From the IMG/VR virus record IMGVR_UViG_3300018416_000117, positions 1 to 23,784 of that record: 23,784 nt of DNA. One strand, written 5' to 3'. The translations under genes were made by a program, and so were the position numbers. Origin of the DNA: a virus. Below are positions 13,900 to 19,779 of this stretch, in pieces (the stretch's first letter is position 1; the number at the start of each line of letters is the position of its first letter). The notes beneath the pieces were generated by a model, which ran no database searches, was not told the origin of the DNA, and saw nothing but the letters and a program-made list of their open reading frames with translations.

Positions 13900-14018
13900 G
13901 ATTTCTTGTTTTTAAATTGTTTACTTAATAGTTCTAACATACGATTTTGGTTACTCTTTTGTATCCAATCTTTGTTAAGGTTAAAGTGTTTTGGGATAAT
14001 CTTTTTGTTTTCTTTCAT
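13896..14018 (-). CDS. Very small basic phage peptide (40 aa)
   Basis: ATG at 14018, TGA at 13896. Product: MKENKKIIPKHFNLNKDWIQ followed by a basic helix (MLELLSKQFKNKKS). It overlaps the end of the upstream 54-aa gene by 38 bases in another frame, and the downstream gene by 4. The downstream ATGA junction supports it; the long overlap upstream leaves some doubt. Confidence 0.55.
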   Translation of the reverse strand: MKENKKIIPKHFNLNKDWIQKSNQNRMLELLSKQFKNKKS

Positions 14019-14145
14019 TATATAAAGTATTAGGGTAGTTAAATAAATTACAAATATCATCTACAATACAATCTCCAAATTCTTGGCTACCATATTCTAT
14101 TAATATTTTTCTTAAATTTTCATGTTTGTTTTTAATTGTTTTCAT
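13981..14145 (-). CDS. Small phage protein (54 aa)
   Basis: ATG at 14145, 4 nt after the stop of the first gene of the operon; TAA at 13981. Product: MKTIKNKHENLRKILIEYGS, then QEFGDCIVDDICNLFNYP, a segment I have the impression of seeing in other small flavophage proteins. The C-terminal 12 codons overlap the next gene. Function unknown. Confidence 0.6.
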   Translation of the reverse strand: MKTIKNKHENLRKILIEYGSQEFGDCIVDDICNLFNYPNTLYNERKQKDYPKTL

Positions 14146-14149
14146 AGTT

Positions 14150-14380
14150 TTATTCATTATTTAAAATATCTAACAAGCTTATCATATCTATTGAATAATC
14201 TGTTTTATAATCTTCTGGCTCTTCTGCTTTATAACAATTTAATCCATTGTATTGAATATAAATGTGTAGTAGTTTTTTAAAAGAGATGTCTTTATAATAT
14301 AATTCAATTTCTTTTTGTGTTCCGATACTGTTTGCAATATCTACTTTGATACAATAATCTTTTAATTCTTGTGCTTTCAT
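14150..14380 (-). CDS. Small acidic phage protein, first gene of the first small operon
   Basis: 76 aa from ATG at 14380 (MKAQELKDYCIKVDIANSIG). It has mixed helix and strand character and an acidic C-terminal third (AEEPEDYKTDYSIDMISLLD). It starts 23 bases after the -7 box of the promoter at 14403-14433, so it is the first gene of that transcript. No family recognised. Confidence 0.7.
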   Translation of the reverse strand: MKAQELKDYCIKVDIANSIGTQKEIELYYKDISFKKLLHIYIQYNGLNCYKAEEPEDYKTDYSIDMISLLDILNNE

Positions 14381-14402
14381 GGTTTTATTTATTAGTTATT
14401 AA

Positions 14403-14433
14403 CAATATTAGTAAATAATTTCCAACTGACCAA
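14403..14433 (-). promoter_or_regulatory. Promoter of the first small-gene operon, with an internal shared motif
   Basis: Minus strand: TTG (14433-14431), 20-bp spacer, TAATATTG (14410-14403), one base off TAnnTTTG. The spacer carries GTCAGTTGGAAAT; on the plus strand TTTCCAACTGAC is identical at 11309-11320 and 14419-14430. It lies just downstream of the large terminase stop; no terminator separates them. Confidence 0.6.
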
Positions 14434-14449
14434 ATAAATATAAAAAAAA

Positions 14450-15664
14450 TTATCTAATAAAATAATTACCATGAGGTACAGACCTAGTAAGTAGGTACTG
14501 AACCAGATAACGACAGGAGTCTATTCCGTGATTAAAATTATCTTGAGGAATAGAACCTGTAAGCTTCCAAGAATAATTATTAAATTCACGAATTAGATTT
14601 ATAGAATTGCTATCAATTACAATTTGATAATCTTGCATCAATGCTATTCCTGACAAGATGCTACCTTTCTTTTTTATTGTAGGCACAATGTTTAATCCTT
14701 TTGTTTTTAATTCACTAATTAAACGGGGTTCGCTATTATCAGCCACAATTAAATTCTTACCTGCCTTTCTAATACAAGTATCATAAATTTGTGAGGTGGT
14801 CAAACCTTTTTTGTATAAATGTTCTTTAAACCAAATAATTTTTCTAGTTTTGTCAATCGCACCTTCTATTAAAGCTGAGGGGTCAACAGAGAATCCAAAG
14901 TCCAATCCGAATATTGAATCTATTTCCGTATTGAATTTATCTATATTCCAATGAGTAAATATAACTCCTTCTGCTCTTTGTAACCAGCCACCCATTATTT
15001 GATGTTTATACTTAAGAGGTCTTCTAACTTTCATATCTTCAATCTGTTTAACAAACGATTCTGATAAGTGGTCTAAGTTATCTAAGTAAGTTGTATGAAT
15101 GTAAGTAATGTTTTCTTTTGTGCCGTTGAATCCGTCTGGTATTCCTCTATTCTGAAAAAACCTTTGATATATCCAGTTCTCTTTTGTAGTAGGGTTTAGA
15201 ATTAATATACATCTATTCTTAACTCCTTTTGCTCTAATACTAAAATCAATCTTGTCAAAACTCTCTTCATCTGTAAGCTCTTCTGCTTCATCTAAAACAA
15301 ACGAACTAACACCTTGAATAGATTTTAGCTTTGCCGTTTGGTCTCCACTTGATGTTCTAATCCCACTGAAATATATTGAACTGCCTGTTAAATTATTAAT
15401 GATTTCTGTTTTGGTTACAGTGAACTGGTCAAGTATGCCCATTAATTCTAGCTTCTCAATAAACTCTGGTATAATTGACATACCTGCTGAGGTCATTGTA
15501 TAACGAGTAAATAATATTCTGTGTCCTTTTTCGTAAGTAAGTAACACTAAGAATGTGTTTGTAGCAAATGATTTTCCACTTCCTCTTCCTCCTGTAATCA
15601 CATAGTATCTACTATCTGAATTAAATAGAGCTTGATATTTAGGATTAAGATTTAGTTTCTTCAT
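14450..15664 (-). CDS. terL: Large terminase subunit (ATPase and nuclease)
   Basis: 404 aa; drives DNA packaging and cuts the concatemer. Walker A GGRGSGKS at 25-32, Walker B FVLDE at 122-126 followed by AEEL, then coupling-type residues (LNPTT at 156-160). The nuclease domain shows GLDFGFSVDPSALIE with D255, IVADNSEPR with D309 and NHGIDSCRY with D382, the three acidic positions expected of the RNase H-like fold. Length is typical of the PBSX/Terminase_3 group. ATG at 15664 overlaps the small subunit gene by 20 bases. No portal gene follows, unlike most phages. Confidence 0.93.
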   Translation of the reverse strand: MKKLNLNPKYQALFNSDSRYYVITGGRGSGKSFATNTFLVLLTYEKGHRILFTRYTMTSAGMSIIPEFIEKLELMGILDQFTVTKTEIINNLTGSSIYFSGIRTSSGDQTAKLKSIQGVSSFVLDEAEELTDEESFDKIDFSIRAKGVKNRCILILNPTTKENWIYQRFFQNRGIPDGFNGTKENITYIHTTYLDNLDHLSESFVKQIEDMKVRRPLKYKHQIMGGWLQRAEGVIFTHWNIDKFNTEIDSIFGLDFGFSVDPSALIEGAIDKTRKIIWFKEHLYKKGLTTSQIYDTCIRKAGKNLIVADNSEPRLISELKTKGLNIVPTIKKKGSILSGIALMQDYQIVIDSNSINLIREFNNYSWKLTGSIPQDNFNHGIDSCRYLVQYLLTRSVPHGNYFIR

Positions 15665-16013
15665 CTTTTATATCTTCTGATTCAATGTCAATTGTTTTTT
15701 CCTTATCTGCAAAATTAATTACAGGAATGTTGACTTCTGTTTTAACATTAAGTTCTTTAAGTTCTTTTGGTTTACCATACTTGTATTCCCAAAGTAATCT
15801 CATATGAGGGAAACTATCTTTTGCCTGTTTTGCAAGTTCAAGCCAAGCTTTCTCTTCACTACCAAATACTTTTTTCATTGCACCTAAGGCATAGTTACCT
15901 AGCTTCTTTTCCCTAGCTTTCGGTGGTCGTCCTTGTCCTCTATAAACTCCTTTTAAAGCACCGTTGTTTGCTCTTCCATCTTTTTTCTTTTTTTCATCGT
16001 TTACTCCTTCCAT
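15645..16013 (-). CDS. terS: Small terminase subunit-like protein
   Basis: 122 aa from ATG at 16013. The N-terminus is basic and flexible (KKKDGRANNGALKGVYRGQG followed by RPPKAREKKL), as seen in small terminases of Bacteroidota phages; a helical middle includes LWEYKYGKPKELKEL, whose 'YGKPKE' is a frequent feature; the C-terminus is acidic. It would recognise the packaging site and hand DNA to the large subunit, whose gene it overlaps by 20 bases. Identification rests on position and these motifs. Confidence 0.75.
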   Translation of the reverse strand: MEGVNDEKKKKDGRANNGALKGVYRGQGRPPKAREKKLGNYALGAMKKVFGSEEKAWLELAKQAKDSFPHMRLLWEYKYGKPKELKELNVKTEVNIPVINFADKEKTIDIESEDIKDEETKS

Positions 16014-16339
16014 AAACCTTTATTTATTAATTGGCATATAATAGAGTAATTGCCTAAGTCCTGAAATGTATCTAATAAAGTTTCATTATTACCTTTACGA
16101 TTCTTAATAATTAGATTTTTCCACCTACTTATTTTATCATTCATTCTAAACCATAAACCATGTAAAGCAAAGTCTTTGCCTTCCTTAGTTTCTAAGTTTG
16201 CACCAGTGCTTATATTACTAATGCCATAATCTAATTGCTTTTTTGCAAACAATTCAAATTGCTCTTCAACAATATCTTCATAACTCTTATAAAGATTTGG
16301 AGCTTCCTTTTGTAATAGTTTTCTGTATTTATTCTGCAT
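16001..16339 (-). CDS. Nmad1/DUF1599-like protein (nucleotide-modification-associated)
   Basis: 112 aa from ATG at 16339. The pattern AKKQLDYGISNIS, then LHGLWFRMNDKISRWKNLI and LLDTFQDLGNYSIICQL matches the DUF1599 family (nucleotide modification associated domain 1), an all-helical group with conserved 'DYG..NI', 'R..DK..R' and 'D...DL.NY'. The family is linked by context to modified nucleotides and resembles MazG-type folds; the reaction is not established. It overlaps neighbours on both sides (11 and 13 bases). Confidence 0.75.
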   Translation of the reverse strand: MQNKYRKLLQKEAPNLYKSYEDIVEEQFELFAKKQLDYGISNISTGANLETKEGKDFALHGLWFRMNDKISRWKNLIIKNRKGNNETLLDTFQDLGNYSIICQLINKGLWKE

Positions 16340-16742
16340 ATTCTAATTCTTTATCGACCATATTACTAATAACCATAGTTAATTCATCAACATCTTTATT
16401 GTTTAGATAGTTTACTTTACTTCTTATATATTCTCTTTTAGAGTAATTATCCATTTGATTTATACTATCTATAATGCTTTCCTGCCAAACAATTAAATCT
16501 TTATTGTATTTCTTATATATCTCGTAGTTTCTTAAAGAATGAATTAATGTAGCGTGATTTATATCCCAACCATTTTTTTTGTAAAAGTTTACGATTTGAT
16601 AAAACGTCATTCTTTTGTGATTGTACAATATGTGGTTTAGTAAAGACCTTACTTCAACATATTCTATTTTTCTTATAATCTTAAATATATTTAGCTTTGA
16701 TAGTTTTATTAACTTCTCTGCTATTTGATTTGCTGTAATCAT
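16329..16742 (-). CDS. DnaA C-terminal-like helical DNA-binding protein
   Basis: 137 aa from ATG at 16742, overlapping the preceding TGA (ATGA). Residues about 25-85 recall DnaA domain IV: paired helices with MTFYQIVNFYKKNGWDINHA then TLIHSLRNYEIY, the 'H.T..H..R' signature in relaxed form. There is no AAA+ domain, so it is not a complete initiator. Phages of Bacteroidota often carry such stand-alone domains; it might bind DnaA boxes or regulate transcription. Assignment is moderate. Confidence 0.5.
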   Translation of the reverse strand: MITANQIAEKLIKLSKLNIFKIIRKIEYVEVRSLLNHILYNHKRMTFYQIVNFYKKNGWDINHATLIHSLRNYEIYKKYNKDLIVWQESIIDSINQMDNYSKREYIRSKVNYLNNKDVDELTMVISNMVDKELEYAE

Positions 16743-16930
16743 GGTAGGTAATTTTTATGAGCTTTGTAATCTTCTAAAGCGTGTAGTATTGCGCCACAAC
16801 ATTCATAATGCTCTTCGTATTCATACTGCTCGATTAATATAGGTATTTCTTGTTCTGTTATTACTCTTTTTTTTAGACATAATAGAGTGTCTTCGTAACA
16901 ATCTAAGTAATCTAAATATTCATTTGCCAT
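16739..16930 (-). CDS. Small acidic phage protein (63 aa)
   Basis: ATG at 16930 directly follows the stop of the exonuclease gene, and the TGA at 16739 overlaps the next ATG. Product: MANEYLDYLDCYEDTLLCLK with many E, Y and C residues and a C-terminal helix (CCGAILHALEDYKAHKNYLP). Could bind metal through its cysteines and histidines; no family recognised. Confidence 0.7.
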   Translation of the reverse strand: MANEYLDYLDCYEDTLLCLKKRVITEQEIPILIEQYEYEEHYECCGAILHALEDYKAHKNYLP

Positions 16931-17704
16931 TTATAAAGTGTCTTCTACTAAGTAGTTTTCTAGTTTAAATTCATTCTTAATATAGTTTTCATATACTTTG
17001 ATAGCATATTCAACTTTTTGCTCACCACTAAAATAGAAATTTTCACTGACATTAAAAATACCAATTTCATTTGTTGGTGATTTATCAATGACAATATACT
17101 TAAAATCTTTATAATCTTTGCCAAACAAATTACAATAAATATAACATTGACTATCGTAATTATATTTGTTGGCACTGTATTTAAATGCCGATAAAACTTG
17201 AGTTGTCTTTAAATCAATAAGGTGTTCTCCCAAAACATCTGCCTTAGCTCTAAAAGGATAGTTGTTTAATGTGTTAACCATAGGCACTTCAAATTGACTA
17301 TTTTGTATAAGTTCGCTTGCAGGTTTGCAATTATAAAATCTATCTCTTAATCTTAACGCTTTGTCTCTGTCTTTTACAGTAAAGACATCCCAACGCTCTT
17401 CTTTGGCAAGTTTGTATTCTTTATTTGCTTTTGTCTTAACATCTAAGAATAGGCACTCGTTAAATTTATCCTCTTCTAAAATACTAGCGTGAAATAAATA
17501 ACCTTGTGCAAGTGCATCTGATTCAGTAGGTAGGTTTATTTGATTTAAGTATTCTAATGGGGATTTAAGTAATTGACTTATGGCACTACTTGATAAACAA
17601 GCTTTTGCCAAGTAGCCATAATAAAAGCTGTCTTGAATTGCTTTTTGTGTGAGCTCATGTCTATCATGAATCTCGTTGTCTAGTGTGATTATTGGTTCTT
17701 TCAT
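16931..17704 (-). CDS. RecE/exonuclease VIII-like PD-(D/E)XK nuclease
   Basis: 257 aa from ATG at 17704 (MKEPIITLDN); an alternative upstream start would overlap the lipoprotein gene. Family marks: ALAQGYLFHASILE (G68, H72), PFRAKADVLGEHLIDLKTT with D156, D164 and K166, and a later YDSQCYIY carrying Q186. These are the RecB-like nuclease motifs of phage exonucleases that resect double-stranded ends. With the ERF protein encoded upstream it would give a single-strand annealing recombination pair. It starts 1 nt after the lipoprotein gene. Confidence 0.8.
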   Translation of the reverse strand: MKEPIITLDNEIHDRHELTQKAIQDSFYYGYLAKACLSSSAISQLLKSPLEYLNQINLPTESDALAQGYLFHASILEEDKFNECLFLDVKTKANKEYKLAKEERWDVFTVKDRDKALRLRDRFYNCKPASELIQNSQFEVPMVNTLNNYPFRAKADVLGEHLIDLKTTQVLSAFKYSANKYNYDSQCYIYCNLFGKDYKDFKYIVIDKSPTNEIGIFNVSENFYFSGEQKVEYAIKVYENYIKNEFKLENYLVEDTL

Positions 17705-17705
17705 A

Positions 17706-17951
17706 TTAATTACAATTATAGTTATACTGATATGAAACATAATACTCCCAACAACCAGCTTCTATATAGTAAGTGTAAACCTCATTGTTATAACCATCTC
17801 TGCATAAATAAATATACTTAACAGTTTTGTCTCCGTACTCTGTATGATAAGGTTCATCAAAGTAAGGAGCTGAAGGGTAATGACTTAAATCGCAATTATC
17901 TGAGCAACTAAACAATGTAAATAAAATTAGTGCGTAAAGTATTGTTCTCAT
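17706..17951 (-). CDS. Small phage-encoded lipoprotein
   Basis: 81 aa from ATG at 17951. A short basic start and hydrophobic stretch (MRTILYALILFTLFSC) end in a lipobox LFSC with the acylated Cys at position 16, followed by SDNCD. The mature part is rich in Y and D with further cysteines at 19, 50 and 68, and 80. It has its own promoter (17972-18001) and is the first gene of the transcript through the exonuclease. Phage lipoproteins often block superinfection or alter the host envelope; that role here is inference. Confidence 0.75.
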   Translation of the reverse strand: MRTILYALILFTLFSCSDNCDLSHYPSAPYFDEPYHTEYGDKTVKYIYLCRDGYNNEVYTYYIEAGCWEYYVSYQYNYNCN

Positions 17952-17971
17952 ATTTCTTTGTTATTCACTTA

Positions 17972-18001
17972 CAAAGTTAATAAAAGAACTGAATAAAACA
18001 A
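17972..18001 (-). promoter_or_regulatory. Bacteroidota-type promoter of the lipoprotein operon
   Basis: Minus strand: TTG (18001-17999), 19-bp spacer, TAACTTTG (17979-17972), a full match to TAnnTTTG. The lipoprotein ATG lies 20 bases beyond, giving a short leader. It starts just after the stop of the 48-aa gene. Confidence 0.7.
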
Positions 18002-18004
18002 GTA

Positions 18005-18151
18005 TTACATGAAATTCTTTTTCCAAATATCTAAACCAACTGCATATCGTTGTTTAGCATCTGGGTATTCAAGAATCATTTTGGCATTGTTCATAAACCT
18101 TGCCATGAAACTAGCTTTCTCTTCGTATTTTTTTGGTTTGAGTAGTGGCAT
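18005..18151 (-). CDS. Small phage protein (48 aa), prohead-protease-associated type motif
   Basis: ATG at 18151, TAA at 18005. Product: MPLLKPKKYEEKASFMARFM, then MILEYPDAKQRYAVGLDIWK. The pattern MPLPKP..E....F..RCM......EYPD.KQR.AVC is one I know from short stand-alone proteins and from segments attached to phage prohead proteases; here the usual RCM cysteine is replaced by F (RFM) and the usual AVC by AVG. Last gene before the lipoprotein promoter. Function unknown. Confidence 0.7.
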   Translation of the reverse strand: MPLLKPKKYEEKASFMARFMNNAKMILEYPDAKQRYAVGLDIWKKNFM

Positions 18152-18183
18152 ATATAAATAACAATTATATCTTATTATGTACT

Positions 18184-18591
18184 CTAGAATTTACATTTTG
18201 CACAATTCCATTTAGCACCCATTTGATTTATGTACTTCTTAAAATCTTTTGTCTCTTTATAGTAAGTCCAACGCTTATTATAATATATGCCAGAAACCCT
18301 GCATTTTTCAAGAGGTATGTTTACATCGTCATTATCAAAGTCATGCTCTACTTTAATCACTGCTGATTTATCTGTATGCCAAGAATCACAAATCCTTTCA
18401 AGTAATAGTTTTTGCCCTGTTGGTATTTTATTGTATTTGTATTTAACTTCTATAAGTATTAAAACTTCATTGTTAAACTCTAATACGGCATCAATATCCG
18501 AAGGGTGTAACTTACCGTTTTGTACTCCAGTAAAATCAATTACTTGTTTTACTCTTTTTCTATTTCTGATTAGTCCTTTGGTTTCAGTCAT
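18184..18591 (-). CDS. PD-(D/E)XK nuclease-like protein (possible resolvase)
   Basis: 135 aa from ATG at 18591, overlapping the preceding stop by 8 bases. HPSDIDAVLEFNNEVLILIE followed by VKYKY gives the D34...E48-V-K50 core, with Q60 a few residues later (PTGQKLLLERICDSW), as in small Holliday junction resolvases and VRR/Vsr-like nucleases. A C-terminal CAKCKF (CxxC) might bind zinc. It sits in the replication and recombination cluster, so a role in resolving branched DNA is plausible; function is inferred. Confidence 0.6.
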   Translation of the reverse strand: MTETKGLIRNRKRVKQVIDFTGVQNGKLHPSDIDAVLEFNNEVLILIEVKYKYNKIPTGQKLLLERICDSWHTDKSAVIKVEHDFDNDDVNIPLEKCRVSGIYYNKRWTYYKETKDFKKYINQMGAKWNCAKCKF

Positions 18592-18988
18592 TGTTGTATT
18601 CTTTATAAACTCGTTCTAGTTTTTTATGTAGGTTGTTTTTAAAACAAGACGAACAACTAGTAAGGCTCATTTTTTGATGAAATATTCTATTATATATTCT
18701 AAGCAGTTTTTGTTGCGTTTGTGGATGTACAGTAGATTTTGCCTCTGTAAAATATTTATCTAAATATTCATATTCCTCTTCTGTTAAACATTCTGGTTTA
18801 TAATAAGGGAATAGATAATTTAATTTGGCTTTCCGCTCCTCACACCCGCAATCTTCACCAAGTACCCATTTAGCTACTTTTGCTATTCCAGTAGCTTCTA
18901 GTACTTGTTCTACTGTATCGCCAAGTCCCCTAGCTTTTGTACTTTTTGTACTCTTCTTTGCTTTCTTTTCTGATTTTTTCTTTGGCAT
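18584..18988 (-). CDS. Cys-rich conserved-type phage protein, function unknown
   Basis: 134 aa from ATG at 18988, overlapping the sigma-like gene by 59 bases. The N-terminus is a Lys-rich tail (MPKKKSEKKAKKSTKSTKAR), then GLGDTVEQVLEATGIAKVAK and EDCGCEERKAKLNYLFPY, a combination I associate with Bacteroidota phages and prophages. Later cysteines include SCSSC. The CGC and CSSC pairs suggest metal binding. The next gene encodes a nuclease-like protein, so a DNA-related role is likely but unproven. Confidence 0.65.
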   Translation of the reverse strand: MPKKKSEKKAKKSTKSTKARGLGDTVEQVLEATGIAKVAKWVLGEDCGCEERKAKLNYLFPYYKPECLTEEEYEYLDKYFTEAKSTVHPQTQQKLLRIYNRIFHQKMSLTSCSSCFKNNLHKKLERVYKEYNND

Positions 18989-19499
18989 TTGTTAATGTGT
19001 TAAATATTGAACTTAAACTTATTTTTGTCTCTTTACTTATATCTCGCATACTCATATCGGTATTTAAATATAACTTAGTAAGCTTCTTATCGTACCAATA
19101 CCATTTGTCAATTATACTATCTATTTTATTGTATAATGCCTCTAAGTTAACTTTTTTTTTGTAATTATCATTATAAGCATCTATATCAAAAGTTATTTGA
19201 TTCATAATATAATTAAACTTTTCATTGTCTATATCTGAGAATAATACTGTTTTTTTATTTTTATTATAATTAGTAAACTTGCTGTAATATAAGTTTCTTA
19301 ACGTAATGTATATGTAAAATGTATTAATTTCAGTTTCATTGTACATAATTCTTTTTACATCTTTTGTGTAATCGTACATTCTTAAATACATATCTTGTAC
19401 TAACTCATTGGCATCACTATTATTCAATTTAAAACTCTTAGCCATATTTAACCATTCGTTATGCCTTTTAGCTAATATGTCAAGTATCTTAGAGCTCAT
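18930..19499 (-). CDS. Sigma-70/ECF-like factor (phage-encoded)
   Basis: 189 aa from ATG at 19499; a TTG two codons upstream is less likely. Residues about 28-45 (NSDANELVQDMYLRMYDY) resemble sigma region 2, where 'A.DLVQ..FLR.Y' contacts RNA polymerase. Residues 148-178 (DMSMRDISKETKISLSSIFN and a following helix) look like the region 4 helix-turn-helix that reads the -35 element. The linker is long and variable. It could redirect host RNA polymerase to phage promoters. It overlaps the VRR-NUC gene by 11 bases. Alternatives are a non-sigma HTH regulator or terminase-like HTH protein. Confidence 0.55.
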   Translation of the reverse strand: MSSKILDILAKRHNEWLNMAKSFKLNNSDANELVQDMYLRMYDYTKDVKRIMYNETEINTFYIYITLRNLYYSKFTNYNKNKKTVLFSDIDNEKFNYIMNQITFDIDAYNDNYKKKVNLEALYNKIDSIIDKWYWYDKKLTKLYLNTDMSMRDISKETKISLSSIFNTLTNAKEKIRKESKEEYKKYKS

Positions 19500-19779
19500 C
19501 TTCAAGTATTATTTCTAATAACCTATCAAATGAATTTGCAATATCGTATTGACCCTGCCAATCGTTTTGAAACTTAACCTCGTCTGGAGTTAGCTTTTGT
19601 TGAGTAGTCGGCTTATCTCCGTCTTTAATTTCTATTAAATAGTTTTTGCCTTTAAACCCAACTATAATGTCTGGAGCACCTTTTCCGAGTTGATGAGTAT
19701 GGAGGACAGAACATCCTATCTCTCTAAGTTGTGAGACAATCTTTTTTTGGTTAGCATCTACTCTAGCTCGCTTTCGCAT
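19489..19779 (-). CDS. VRR-NUC domain nuclease
   Basis: 96 aa from ATG at 19779, overlapping the primase-helicase gene by 22 bases. The whole protein is one VRR-NUC domain: a helical start, then KGAPDIIVGFKGKNYLIEIK with D37, E50 and K52 of the PD-(D/E)XK core, and Q60/Q61 on the following helix. In phages these stand-alone nucleases sit beside helicases and probably process forks or junctions. Length fits the family. Confidence 0.85.
   Translation of the reverse strand: MRKRARVDANQKKIVSQLREIGCSVLHTHQLGKGAPDIIVGFKGKNYLIEIKDGDKPTTQQKLTPDEVKFQNDWQGQYDIANSFDRLLEIILEDEL

Noticed and set aside
16960-17175. 71-codon minus-strand frame inside the exonuclease gene
   Set aside because: A shifted frame of the RecE-like gene; the real frame carries the catalytic motifs.
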